In this document: in pieces, positions 22,948-33,225 of the stretch
Layout of the letters: the number at the start of each line of letters is the position of its first letter
Numbering within the stretch: position 1 is the stretch's first letter
Source: Pardosa pseudoannulata
Lineage: Eukaryota; Arthropoda; Arachnida; Araneae; Lycosidae
Reading direction: 5' to 3'
DNA: 64,000 bases
Assembly (NCBI GenBank): GCA_032207245.1
Contig: CM063510.1
Location: 47,068,225-47,132,224, forward strand
Position numbers and translations under genes: made by a program
Notes under the pieces: generated by a model
The model's input: the letters and a program-made list of their open reading frames with translations, nothing else
Database searches by the model: none
Told to the model about the DNA's origin: nothing

Positions 22948-23830
22948 AAAAGAAAGAAGATGCAACAATCACTCGCCACAAGGCACGATTAATCGTCCAA
23001 GATTATAGTAAAAAATTTGGGACTGACTACGACCATACTTTAACCAGTAGTTCGACATACAACTATTAGAACTTTCTTGCTACCGCAGCATACGATAATA
23101 TGCGCTTGAGACATGCTGTTGTCACATCATTTCAGGACGGAAATCTCGAAAAAGAAGTAATGGAACAATTCAAGCTGGATAAGAACTAAAGGTTTGTAAG
23201 CTGAGAAAGTCCCTTTACGGCCCAAATCAAGCTGTTAGAGCAGCGAAGATATCCTGAAAAACAGCTATTTTTCCCAAAGCACTGCAGATTCATGCCTATT
23301 TCTGAAGAAAGACGGACAAGACACGATAATGATCGCAGTCTACGTCGGCAATAGCAAGTAAAAGCGAAGATAAGATCGAAAAATTAATAAAGAATTTCAA
23401 TGAAATTTTCGAAGTAAAGGATTTGGGGGAAATAAAAAATTATTTAGGCGTCAACATCACGTGAGTTGAAAACAAATTTCGATTGGATCAAAAATCAAAA
23501 ATTAAAGAACAGAAGAAGAAATTCTGCCCAGACATTCATAAACCATCTGACGCACCCATGGATTCTTCCTATTCAAAGGAAGAAAATTCCTCTCCACCAA
23601 CGGACAACAAGAAGTATAGATAAGCCATTGGAACCTTACTTTACATTGCAACTGTAATCCGACCGGACATAAGCCTTGCAGGAACCTGCTGAGAAAAAAA
23701 ATGAATCACCAACTGAGAAAGATTGGACTACTATCCCGAGAGTAATCCAGTATCTACATTCAACAAAGGACAGTTACCTTCAAATTGACACATGCTGCCC
23801 TTTGGCCCCGCAGGCCAAAGGGCGGACTTA

Positions 23831-24762
23831 ATCAACCTCAGCCAAATTCATAACCAACAGGCCGATGTCCAAGCATGCACCTTTTTGTATTTTTTTCCTT
23901 TATGTAATTATTTGTGTAATGTATTGTTAAGTAAAAATTATTAGTTAGCTACTGATGCTCCGTTTTTTCATGAACATAAAAGTTAGTTAGTCCGAGGATT
24001 TACCTACTGCAATCTTCTGCCAAGGTAGGAACATTTGTTTTTCAACAGTCTTTACCATTACAAGACTTCAAAATATAAGCATTATATGTTTGATTTTTAA
24101 GGGGATGGGGAAATAGTATAAGCTGCACACGCTATTACCATAAAAGAAGCAGAGAGCTTTGTTTATAGAAAAAATGTAGCAAACCTAAACTAAACAGCAT
24201 TACTACAATAATTTAAGCCTCCCTAGTTAAAAAATTCCTATTAAAAAGCCATTAGCACGTAATAAAATGTATAAATAAGAAACCTTTAAAAAATAAGAGG
24301 ATAAAAGTAATGGCTTACTTTGTTCACGTTTCTAAAGAAAATATTACTTTTTGAATGTCTAAACAACTCTACAGATTATCCTTTGCTCATGAGCAGAGAT
24401 TGATGATAATTCTTGCGGCATGACATAATTCCTGTACACATTTCATAAAAGCAGGGTTCGTTGTTTCAATATTTGTTTTTCCCTTTCAGGTGTGCTAACG
24501 TAAAAACAGACACACAATTGCTTTAGCTAGGCACTTTCTTTGCTCATCGTGGGGTATACTGAACATTCAGTCTACTCATTTCCTCGTTAAATATTTTACG
24601 GTTACATCCTGCGAGTATATTCTGTCACATTGGCGTATCCACACTATATTTTTCCGGGGTGCCTCCAAAGTCTTAATCCAATGTACACTGAACTTTCAAT
24701 CTCATAAAAAATATTCATTACACACACACATACAAAGTAACAAAGTACATACCTCCTTCGTT
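23831..24762. other. Unassigned AT-rich DNA
   Basis: No coding exon or recognisable repeat. A CACACACA tract lies at about 24720-24729. Confidence 0.35.
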
Positions 24763-24905
24763 TGATCGATGGACGAATGGTTATGGCACTGAGTTAGTGG
24801 GTTCGAATCCCACTGTAGTGTGTATATTCGGAATCGGCTTTAAGCAATATGTCTCAATATTATTAGCTCTCGTATTGCAAAAACCGAAGACACCAACCTA
24901 AACTA
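24763..24905 (+). repeat. SINE family A copy (tRNA-derived), internally shortened
   Basis: It shows an A-box-like GGACGAATGG segment, the B box GGGTTCGAATCCC, then TTCGGAATCGGCTTTAAGCA and a degraded CATTAGCCCTCGTGTTGC-type block ending near CCAACCTAAAC. The segment between A and B boxes is shortened relative to the copy at 39936. Confidence 0.75.
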
Positions 24906-25018
24906 GCACTCTAAACCAAACCTCCATTTGAATTGACGGTTATGGGGATCCTTAGCCAGACGGCGTTATCTACGATCTTAAAGGTAATTAGTAATTAAGA
25001 TGCTATCTATGAGTAAAT

Positions 25019-25022
<4 letters not shown>

Positions 25023-25072
<50 letters not shown>
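25023..25072. repeat. (TA)n microsatellite
   Basis: About 25 TA units just upstream of the putative BEL/Pao LTR. Confidence 0.95.
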
Positions 25073-25076
<4 letters not shown>

Positions 25077-25177
25077 AGAGTTATTAGTAATTCGGGAAAT
25101 AAGCTTTAGATAAATTGAATCAAATACAACTTTAAATCATTAAAAGTATTTGTAACCTCAAACTTAGCAAAAAGCTC

Positions 25178-25425
25178 TGTTGCGTCACGCTCAAACTCCA
25201 TGAAAGGTAAGTTTCTCGGTTAGGGAATGGCAGTAGTTGTGAGAACGGAAATAATGGTTGTTGTTTTTGAATAACGTATAAGAAAAAAAAATGTAATTTT
25301 GTTTTGCGTTGTGTAATGCCGTTTTGTCTTAAAATATATGTGTTATTGTCATCATTTGCCGTTGTCATCTCTTAACAAGAATGCCCGCATCTATTTTTTC
25401 ATAGTAGATACTAATAGAAACTACA
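25178..25425 (+). repeat. Putative BEL/Pao 5' LTR
   Basis: Inferred from what follows: a primer-binding-like TGGCGCCC at 25430 and BEL-type gag from about 25540. The LTR would start TGTTGCGTCACG and end CTACA. No second copy is in the window, so the left boundary rests only on the TG...CA rule. Confidence 0.5.
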
Positions 25426-25429
25426 TTTC

Positions 25430-25446
25430 TGGCGCCCCCGGGTGGG
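25430..25446 (+). other. Primer binding site of the BEL/Pao element
   Basis: TGGCGCCCCCGGGTGGG begins with the TGG expected from pairing with a tRNA 3' CCA end, four bases after the putative LTR end. The priming tRNA was not identified. Confidence 0.6.
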
Positions 25447-25539
25447 CACTTCTTGTTCTGAAGTTTGATACGGTAAGAAATTTGAATTTCCATTTTGAAG
25501 TTATTGATATAGTTATATTTTGAACACTGACATTTATCA

Positions 25540-26601
25540 TTGAATGTAAGAACTGATTTAAATAAGATAGTAAAGATGGAAATTATTAAACGGAATAAAA
25601 CGGCACAGCGCGCTTCCTTTACGAAAGCATATACTAAGTTAGAGACTGCGTTGAGTAATGAAAAAGTTGACGCAGAAGAAATTGAAATGTGTTTACATTT
25701 GATTAAGCAAAAGGCGGACTCATTAGAGTTGACACATAATAATTATTTAGATGCTTTAACAGATGAAACCGAATTCAAAACTGAATTTAATGTTGTGGAA
25801 GATTATAGAGAAAAGGCTTTGAGAATTGAAATAAAGTCTAAACGAGTGTTAGAGAATATTAAAAGTAAGCTAAGTAATAATGAAAGTAGTAAATCTGGCG
25901 ATAATTCTCATTTGACTGTGTACGAGAATCCGTATAAAGCGATTTTCCCCCGACTTCCTGAAGTTGAATTGTACAAATTTGGCGGTGAATTAAGAGACTG
26001 GCTAACCTTCTGGAATCAATTTTAAAACATACACGAAAATAAAAATTTAACAGATTGTGACAAATTTCATTACTTAATTCAATCCACAAAAATTAAATCA
26101 GAAGCTAGAGATCTCGTTGAATCCTTTCCTATTACTAATGAGAACTACCCTTTAGCGATAGAAAGCTTAACTGAAAGATATGGCCGAAAAGAATTATTAA
26201 TAGATTTTTATGTTCGAGAGCTGTTAAAACTTGTTTTAAATAACGCTACTAAAAAAAAACAAGATTCTTTAAGTGGATTGTATAATAAACTTTCTACTCA
26301 ACTTCGGGCTCTAAGTACCCTGGGTGTCACTACAGATCAATGCGGAGTAATATTATACCCGTTAGTCGAAAGTTCATTACCAACCCATATATTGCGATCA
26401 TTCGAAAGGGAAAGGAAAAACATTGGTTTGGTTTGGTTTGGAGTGCTACGGTCTACTTTTTGCAACACGAGGGCTAATGAGACCGGGACCTACAGTTTAA
26501 AGGAAAAACATTGAGTCTGAACAGAAGGTATCAACACTTGATGCAATAGTTTCGTTTCTGAAAAGCGAAGTGCAATCGGAAGAGAAAATAAAGTTAACTA
26601 T
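25540..26601 (+). pseudogene. BEL/Pao retrotransposon gag, 5' part, interrupted
   Basis: The plus-strand frame starts at 25540, or more plausibly at the ATG at 25576 (MEIIKRNKTAQRASFTKAYT). It contains FPRLPEVELYKFGGELRDWL and then FWNQF, the conserved L-P-(L/I)-x-x-F-x-G-x-x-x-x-W-x-x-F motif of BEL/Pao Gag. A TAA stands at 26023-26025 where the family has a sense codon, after which the same frame continues through FHYLIQSTKIKSEARDLVES to SSLPTHILRSFERERK. SINE A interrupts at 26426-26498; gag resumes (EQKVSTLDAIVSFLKSEVQS) up to KLTMA at about 26605, where DNA elements interrupt again. It continues at 28328. Confidence 0.88.
26426..26498 (-). repeat. SINE family A, 5'-truncated, inserted in BEL gag
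   Basis: Perfect 15-bp target duplication AAAGGAAAAACATTG at 26411-26425 and 26499-26513. Read on the minus strand it starts at TTAAACTGTAGGTCCC, so the tRNA head is absent, and ends CCAAACCAAACCAAAC. Removing it with one duplication copy restores the gag frame. Confidence 0.93.
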
Positions 26602-26620
26602 GGCCCTTACTCTGAGGCCC

Positions 26621-28166
26621 TTACTCTGGGAGTTGCGGTTCGTACCGCAAGTGCGGTATGACGTAGTCGCGGAAACTTGGCCTAACGATACCTAGTTGCC
26701 GCAACTAAGCTCAAACCGTACTCTGGGAGCACGGAAACGAAGGTGCGGTAACTAGCTTACTATCGAGTTTGAGAAATAAATCCCGCCTTTGGGCTGGGCT
26801 TATTTTAGAGGCGGAGTTTAATGGGATCTTCTACTTTGCACCATTTAAACCAATCAGAAATTTAGAATTATAATTCTGATTTTCAGTTTCGGCAACAGCA
26901 ATGTTTGTAAATATAAACAAATAAATAATTCGCATTTTTCTTTGCATGCGTACGGTATTGATAAAAGTGGCATCCAAATCTCAAGAGTTTAAATCGAAGA
27001 AATTGTCTCACGGAAACTTTTACCATGATTAGTTTTATGGAGCATTATTATATACAGTATGGAATTTTATTAAGCATATAGAGGCGCTTTCCATAGGTTT
27101 GGTTTGGAGTGCTACAGTCTACTTTTTGCAACAAGAGTGCTAATGAGACCGGGACCTGCAGCTTAATTGACCTGCAGTTGAATTTTCTGGGTTTCTGCAA
27201 GTTACATTCTCTTACAGATATATTTTATACATTACAATTATGATAGAATGCATAAAAATGATGTAACTGATGAATATTATGATGTAAATATTACTGCATT
27301 GAGATCATTGATAAAAAACTTGATAAAAAGTTATATTTGTACTGAAAAAACTGTAAAATGATAGTTATTCCATCAAAATTTATCATATTACTACTATATA
27401 TCAATACCTAAAATCTAAACATCAATGTTTTGTTTTGTACACAGTTATTAAAATATATAAAATGCAAGAAATTAAAATTTGAAAAGCACAATATGAAAAT
27501 TATGGTTATGATGAAAATAAAAGATATAAATATGATGAAAATTAAAGATAAATAATATTTAAATCATACTTTGATAGTATTTTAAAAACAGTTTTATTAT
27601 ATGTAAACACAAATTTTGGGTTCAGACTAACATCACAGGTATCCATGAAGATTGTAAATTTTGTGCTTAAAATATGTAAAATAAAAGCCGAAAGTTATAA
27701 AGGCTTCGATCTTTTTATTACTTAGCATTGTTAACAAGATTTCTACTAGTATGAAAAACATAAAATATAAGATCAAAACTGAAGATACACAATATTTACA
27801 TCATACTTTTATACTGCTCTAAATTCAGCATTAATATATTTAAAAACAACTTTTTAGTTCATACTTTTAATATCAGTGGTATCCGTGGAGATGGCATGGA
27901 ATTTTCTACATTTTGGCAAAACAGGCATACTTTTCCTAACTGAGCTATATATTCGTAACTCAAATAAGCCGCCATGTTTTCTTACTATCGGGAAGTTCTC
28001 TCTACCAAATTTGCTGCCGGAAAGTTTCCGCAACCTGCAGCTATCGGTAACTTTCCGCATGTAACCCCAGAGTACCAAAGTATCGTTTGCTCTCAAAATT
28101 TCCGCGAGCTGACGTCAACGTGACGTCATACCGCACTTGCGGTACGAACCGCAACTCCCAGAGTAA
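26621..28166. mobile_element. Non-autonomous DNA transposon with 44-bp perfect terminal inverted repeats
   Basis: The ends TTACTCTGGGAGTTGCGG... and its exact complement match for 44 bases. After a 16-base gap the similarity resumes at CGCGGAAA, so the repeats extend inward. Both sides carry GGCCC (26616-26620, 28167-28171), a likely 5-bp target duplication. The interior is AT-rich without coding capacity and includes a SINE A fragment at 27096-27175. The right terminal repeat has two TGACGTCA palindromes. The superfamily was not recognised. Confidence 0.85.
27096..27175 (-). repeat. SINE family A, 5'-truncated
   Basis: On the minus strand it begins TTAAGCTGCAGGTCCC and ends CCAAACCAAACC, the same truncation point within a few bases as the copy at 26426-26498. 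No clear target duplication was seen. Confidence 0.85.
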
Positions 28167-28171
28167 GGCCC

Positions 28172-28319
28172 TTACTCTGGACGTTGCGGTTCGTTTCGCA
28201 CCTTCGTTGTGACGTCATTTTGATGTCAGCCTGAGGACATTATGTGAGCAAATGATCAAGCTGACGTCAAAGTGACGTCACAAACGAAGGTGCGAAACGA
28301 ACCGCAACGTTCAGAGTAA
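28172..28319. mobile_element. Short palindromic MITE of the same family, 148 bp
   Basis: TTACTCTGGACGTTGCGGTT at the left is mirrored by AACCGCAACGTTCAGAGTAA at the right with one mismatch. Inverted similarity continues inward (CGTTTCGCACCTTCGT, then GTGACGTCA), so nearly the whole element can fold on itself. It is preceded by GGCCC and followed by GCCCC. It contains three TGACGTCA motifs (28210, 28262, 28273). Confidence 0.8.
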
Positions 28320-28327
28320 GCCCCTAA

Positions 28328-28430
28328 GGCCCTTGATGCTGTAATCCTAGCGGAGATTGATGAAATTAAGCAGAACACTAAATGTAAGTATTGCGCATGC
28401 GTGTGTAGCGAACGCAAGAATTGTTTCTCC
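28328..28430 (+). pseudogene. BEL/Pao gag, continuation after the nested elements, zinc-knuckle remnant
   Basis: After the last GGCCC, translation resumes as ALDAVILAEIDEIKQNTKCK. Joined to KLTM before the insertions it gives an unbroken Gag-like frame. CKYCACVCSERKNC keeps the spacing of a CX2CX4HX4C knuckle with Ser in place of His. Gag similarity then stops about 150 bp before the NHERF start codon. Confidence 0.75.
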
Positions 28431-28577
28431 TCTACAGTTACAGTATCTCTAAAACAAATCGCGGCGTTTTCTCTTTCCACTCAGACGCTCAGTTTAGTAT
28501 CAGAAATCATCAGGAACAGAGCTGTCGGTGTCGACGTTGAATGATTGGATTTTTGTAATTCTTGTAGGAAAATAACA

Positions 28578-29075
28578 ATGTCTTCTGAACTGCCACCCGA
28601 TGCACCTGCGCCTAGGTTGTGCCATTTAATTAAATGGGTAAATTTTGATGGTTATGGTTTTAACCTTCACGCCGAAAAGTCTAGATCTGGTCAATTTATC
28701 GGTAAAGTTGATGAGGATAGCCCTGCTCAGCATGCTGGTCTTAGAGAAGGAGATCGTATTATTGAAGTGAATGGAGTTAATATTGCCCAAGAAAATCATA
28801 GGCAAGTTGTAGAAAGGATAAAATCTATTGCTAATGAAACCAAATTGCTTGTTGTTGATGAAGAAGCTGATAGGTGGTACAAGGAGAGGAAAATAGTTGT
28901 CAAAAGTACCCAATGTAATGTTCTGGTAATGAAAACACCTATTCCCCGTCCATCCCAGGAACCCCCATCGTATGATAATATTTCCCCCTCGGCTAACGGA
29001 GTTGAAAAAAGTAATGGAGTTGGAAACGGAGTTCATGATGTGAAACATTCTTCATTGCCAAGTCCACCCAAACAT
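28578..29075 (+). CDS. NHERF-type PDZ scaffold protein, first coding exon (partial)
   Basis: 166 codons from ATG (context AACAATG) to a GTAAGT donor at 29076, ending in phase 0. Residues about 11-95 form a PDZ domain: LCHLIKW, the carboxylate-binding loop GYGFNLHAEKSRSGQFIGKV, SPAQHAGLREGDRIIEVNGV and RQVVERIKS...LLVVDEEAD. GYGFNLH and GDRIIEVNG are characteristic of PDZ1 of the NHERF/EBP50 family, adaptors that tether ion transporters and receptors to ezrin-type proteins at the apical membrane. The tail (PIPRPSQEPPSYDNISPS) is a flexible linker. Later exons (PDZ2, ezrin-binding tail) were not found in the window. An in-frame TTG upstream at 28545 is not a plausible start. Confidence 0.9.
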
Positions 29076-29098
29076 GTAAGTGATGATATCTTTGTTTT

Positions 29099-29160
<62 letters not shown>

Positions 29161-32100
29161 TTCAGTATATATATTTTTCCTTATATTTCAGTTACAAATC
29201 TGACAAAATATCTTCCCTTATCCCTTGTTTAGAGAGCGAAACATTCTTTTTATTTATTCAAGTATAATAACAACAATATTGCTAATTGTCTGCATTCTTT
29301 TCATATAAATGATAGACACGTTTTTAAAAAAAGTAGGCGGTGATTTAAAGTTAAAATTAATGTATTTTGATTACAATATATTCAGTAATGTTATGTTGTC
29401 TGTTGTTTAATGCTCTGATTTCATTGTAATATACTCCTTATAAAAAATTATTTTATTATAAGTATGTATTTTTTTGTATTGAATTCGAGAAATCATGGCC
29501 CCCTTTTCTTAGCAAATAAGCTTGTCTTTTGTTTAAATGTTCTAGATACAAAAGTTATATAAGGCTACTTAAATAAAGTTCTAGTCTTCAGTGTTGAACC
29601 TCCCACCTGTTGCTGTAGCTGAATGTTACGTCGCTTATCGTAGGGTATTTAAAAGTACGCTTGTATCGCGTACTTCAAAATAAAATCTCAAAATAACTGG
29701 TCATAGAAGTAAATTTCGTCCGTATTATATATTTTTTAAAATGTTAACTAATTATCTGTTGGAACAATTTTTTTCTCTAGCTTTGACAGAAATATTTTAT
29801 TTGTAATCAAAGGACGTAAATTGAACTATTGTGTTCTTTAATTTTTTGTTAGTATATTTAAAAATCAGTTAATTTCTAAATCTTAACTATTTTTCAAATG
29901 ATTTATTATTCACATTTACTACACTGTCAAATGTAGATTTGCATATATTCTAATTTTACTTTTCTCTTTTGTGTATTATTGAAACTTTTTTGTACAAACC
30001 AGTTTTTGTGCAAGCTTAATAGTTTTAAATTAACTATCCCCCTCTCTCTCCCAGAAGAAATAAAGTAAGCAAAAAATTAAAACATTAAAAAAACTAAATT
30101 TTTAAAATTAAATCTCAATTTGTAACAGTATAAAAATCAATATATATTTGTTTATTATATACAGTTGCCTAACTGAAAAGTAAACTGTCTTACAAGTATT
30201 TCAAATTAGCAGTTCTATTGAACCATAGATTAGTCTCATTTGTGAAAGCAATGATCTGGCCTATAATAAAGAAATGTATTGGTTTGGAAAGTTATGAAAA
30301 ATGCAAAAGCATTAGAAGGTATTTAAAATTTAGGTACTCAGACTTAATAGGATAACTTCACTCTGAAAATTTTCTCTCTAAAAATGTGAAGATTTTCTTT
30401 ATTATAAAATTTATATGTTCTTGTATAAAATTTATGTAGAGGTCTGTCTATAAAAACAGTGTATTTAAAGATTTAGTTTTGAAGAGCTCTTGGGGAAACA
30501 TTGGGATTATTTTGTTAATTTGTTTTTCAGTCATTATTTAAAATAACACACACAGAACATTTTTGTGTTATTATTTAAAATAGCTTTTTATAAACCCTTA
30601 AAAAATTATTGAATATCTGAAAGTTATTTGGTATTTCAAATCTGCTTATGTGAGAGTTGTATGTAAGCTTTAAATAAATTTATCATTTTAGGGCCAATAT
30701 TTATGTATTTTAAAAACATGAAGATGAGTTTTACTATAGTGTATTATCTTTTATTTTCAATTTGGCACAATAGTTTCGTGTTTATCATTATAGGTTTACT
30801 TCATAATATTAATTTCAGATATCTTAGATAGGGTTTTTAAAATTTTAAAATTTGATAATTGTTTGTGTAGGTAAAAAAAATGTACAAGAGAAAGTTTTAA
30901 ATCTTACTGCTCTATGACACAACTGTTTCAAGCTAAATTTTGCTGCCGAATTACTTTTCTTCTCTGTTGAGGGCTAAAGAGACAAAATGTAATTCTTTGC
31001 TGGCAGAACTGCCAAACCTTATGTATCGGCTATAATTATTATAAGAGAGGGTTTGTATTGCACCCAACAGGGTATAAGGTAGTCTCTCTATGGAATTTTT
31101 AGGAATGTGAGTCTACTTCTTTTGGTTTCCAGTATATAATCATGTAATAAAATTCCTTGCTATATTTTTTATGTGAACCTTTTAATACCAAATAACTCCT
31201 CATTCTGCTGTCTAATGACATCTCAGTAATACCAGCAAACATGGTAATTTTATACTCCATTGTAACATATCTAAGAAAGATACCCACCTCTAAAATTGCT
31301 TGAGAGGTTATAAGCATTGTATTCACTCAGAAATCAGGGTTTTAAATATAGGGTTTACTATAAATTAAAGTTAAAAGTACTGTGAAAATCGTATAAAATT
31401 CATTGTTCAGAATCTTTTTAAATTAAGAGATAATGTTAGTGATTCAAAAATGAATAAAAAATTTTCTTTCAAGTCTTAAATTCTATTATTCTGGCTGTAA
31501 TATGAGCAAATCCCCATGTGTTGGTCCCTTTGTCCCCATGGTCCCTTGTGTTGTAGAATATTGGTTATAGCAATTAAACCTTTGAACTACTTATGTTTAA
31601 TACTCACACACCAGTGTGGTATATTTTGTAGACTACAAGAAAAATTTAACTAAAATAAGATAAATTATTGAATTTGGAATGATTCAATAATACTTTAGAA
31701 TATTTTTTATCTTAGGTATAATAATCAAATCATTCCAAATTCAATTTATATTCTGTTTATGGTTCATGGTTTATGTTATACACTCATGTGAGTTGTTAAA
31801 GATTAAACCAATTTTAGCTTAGATAATTATTTGCATGTATACATAATCGATAATCATTTTAGCTTTTAAAAAAGTCAACATTATCTGATTTAACCCCAAA
31901 CGCTTGAATTGATATTTATTTTGTATTGAAATTTACTTTTTACTGGATATTACAGAGCTATAAATATGTTTCTGGTATCAGATATTTGTCAAATATTTCC
32001 TTAAATCAACAGATCATGCAGAACAATTAAATATGTAGAAGTAATATTAGAAAATTCTAATTTATAAAATCATCACATGTATGGTAGACTTGCCCGATAT

Positions 32101-32857
32101 ATAATTTCCCGTTTATATAATTTTACCTCTTGTTAAATGAGATGCCTGTATTTGTTAGAACACTAAAGTGTAAATAATTTTATTTTCATATATGTGCATA
32201 TATGTATATTATGTGTGTTTGCACATACAGTCTTTATTTTATATTTAAATAATTTCTATTTTTGATTGTATGATTAAACTTTGACCTAAATGTTATATTT
32301 ATTTATTAAAGTTTTAATTAAAAAAAATTAGGCATGAATTTTTAAAAAATCTAAGTTATCTTTTAGGATAATGTTTATATAGTGCGATGAGGATAAAATT
32401 CATAGTAAAATTAGTTAAGTCAGAACTGTTTTGCAATTTCAAAAGGTGTAGCATATTTACTTAATAAAACTAGCACAAGATACTGTTGCTTTGTTTTTGA
32501 ATGATCTATTTTTAAAAGGATGCCTTTAATAGGGCTTCTTGACAGGGAGGTATGGTATGTCAGCGTATTACATTGTTTATGCTGTTTGTTCAAAATCCTG
32601 TTATTACATTATGTACTCCTATAAATATTTTCAGTATCTGAAGAGATGTGTTAACTCCCAATTCTGAGTTAGAAACTGTTTGAATGTAATATAAGTAAAT
32701 CTGTTCAAACTGCTAATGTGTATTCAGTATTTTCTAGTAATCAGTGTTTTTTATTTAATTTATAGTTATCTAATGTATGCAACTATACTTAAATTTTTAA
32801 TTGAAATTCTCAGTAGTTGCATTTTAATTAAAAATTTAAGTTATCCAACTCTTAAGC

Positions 32858-32905
<48 letters not shown>

Positions 32906-32990
32906 TATTTATGAATTTAATGCTTTATTTCCTTTGCGACAAGCAATAAAGCATACATGATGAGATAATGAAATTTCAAACATAAAATTA
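29076..32990 (+). other. NHERF intron 1 and/or downstream AT-rich DNA
   Basis: Begins with the GTAAGT donor. It holds a TA microsatellite (29106-29159) and a 42-base poly-T (about 32859-32900) and otherwise AT-rich DNA with no exon or clear repeat. It ends at the assembly gap. Confidence 0.5.
29106..29159. repeat. (TA)n microsatellite
   Basis: About 27 TA units immediately after the NHERF exon. The open frame continuing from the exon into it is intronic. Confidence 0.95.
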
Positions 32991-33090
32991 NNNNNNNNNN
33001 NNNNNNNNNNNNNNNNNNNNNNNNNNNNNNNNNNNNNNNNNNNNNNNNNNNNNNNNNNNNNNNNNNNNNNNNNNNNNNNNNNNNNNNNNN
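32991..33090. other. Assembly gap (100 Ns)
   Basis: Exactly 100 Ns, the usual placeholder for a gap of unknown size. It follows a poly-T tract and AT-rich DNA, a common cause of breaks. Confidence 0.99.
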
Positions 33091-33225
33091 TACTCGAATA
33101 ATTCTAGTTTGTGAAAGATAAATTAACAGTTAAAATATTCTTTATCTAAACAGTTTCTGATGATCAGTAATATTTGTTTGAATGAAAAGCATCAATAAAA
33201 TGTTTCTTCAACTTTATATAAAGAA

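Larger units (their letters stand above)
21300..23830 (+). pseudogene. Second Ty1/copia element, decayed coding region
   Basis: On the plus strand, in order with many frameshifts and stops: a protease active-site remnant IDCATSHLVADKNLF (about 21347-21391); pre-integrase residues WHSR*GHQNYDAIRQL; integrase LELIHSDICGPM (21927-), RTDNGGEYT (about 22117-) and NGVSERKNRCLTEMTRCLL (about 22225-), giving the D, D and E of the catalytic triad; linker; reverse transcriptase NETWELVHLPGGKN (22878-), ARLIVQDYSKKFGTDYDH (about 22983-); KKDGQDTIMIAVYVGN (about 23305-23352), where the YVDD box is YVGN. No LTRs were identified. Confidence 0.85.
28110..28577 (+). promoter_or_regulatory. Candidate promoter/5' region of NHERF, built on transposon DNA
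   Basis: Five TGACGTCA palindromes (28110, 28121, 28210, 28262, 28273), the consensus cAMP-response/ATF element, lie 300-470 bp before the start codon, inside the MITE ends. A GCGCATGCG motif resembling an NRF-1 site is at about 28394. A TCAGT arthropod initiator-like sequence is at about 28485. Motif presence is seen directly; promoter function is inference. No TATA box was noted. Confidence 0.4.

Noticed and set aside
1107..29075. ABCA transporter and NHERF as a functional gene pair or operon
   Set aside because: They are 21 kb apart with many insertions between. The ABCA C-terminus (AHMV) is not a class I PDZ ligand. Adjacency alone is not evidence.
28545..29267. A 240-residue NHERF protein running from a TTG and through the TA repeat
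   Set aside because: The start is not ATG, and the reading passes a clear GTAAGT donor at 29076 into a microsatellite. The exon is 28578-29075.
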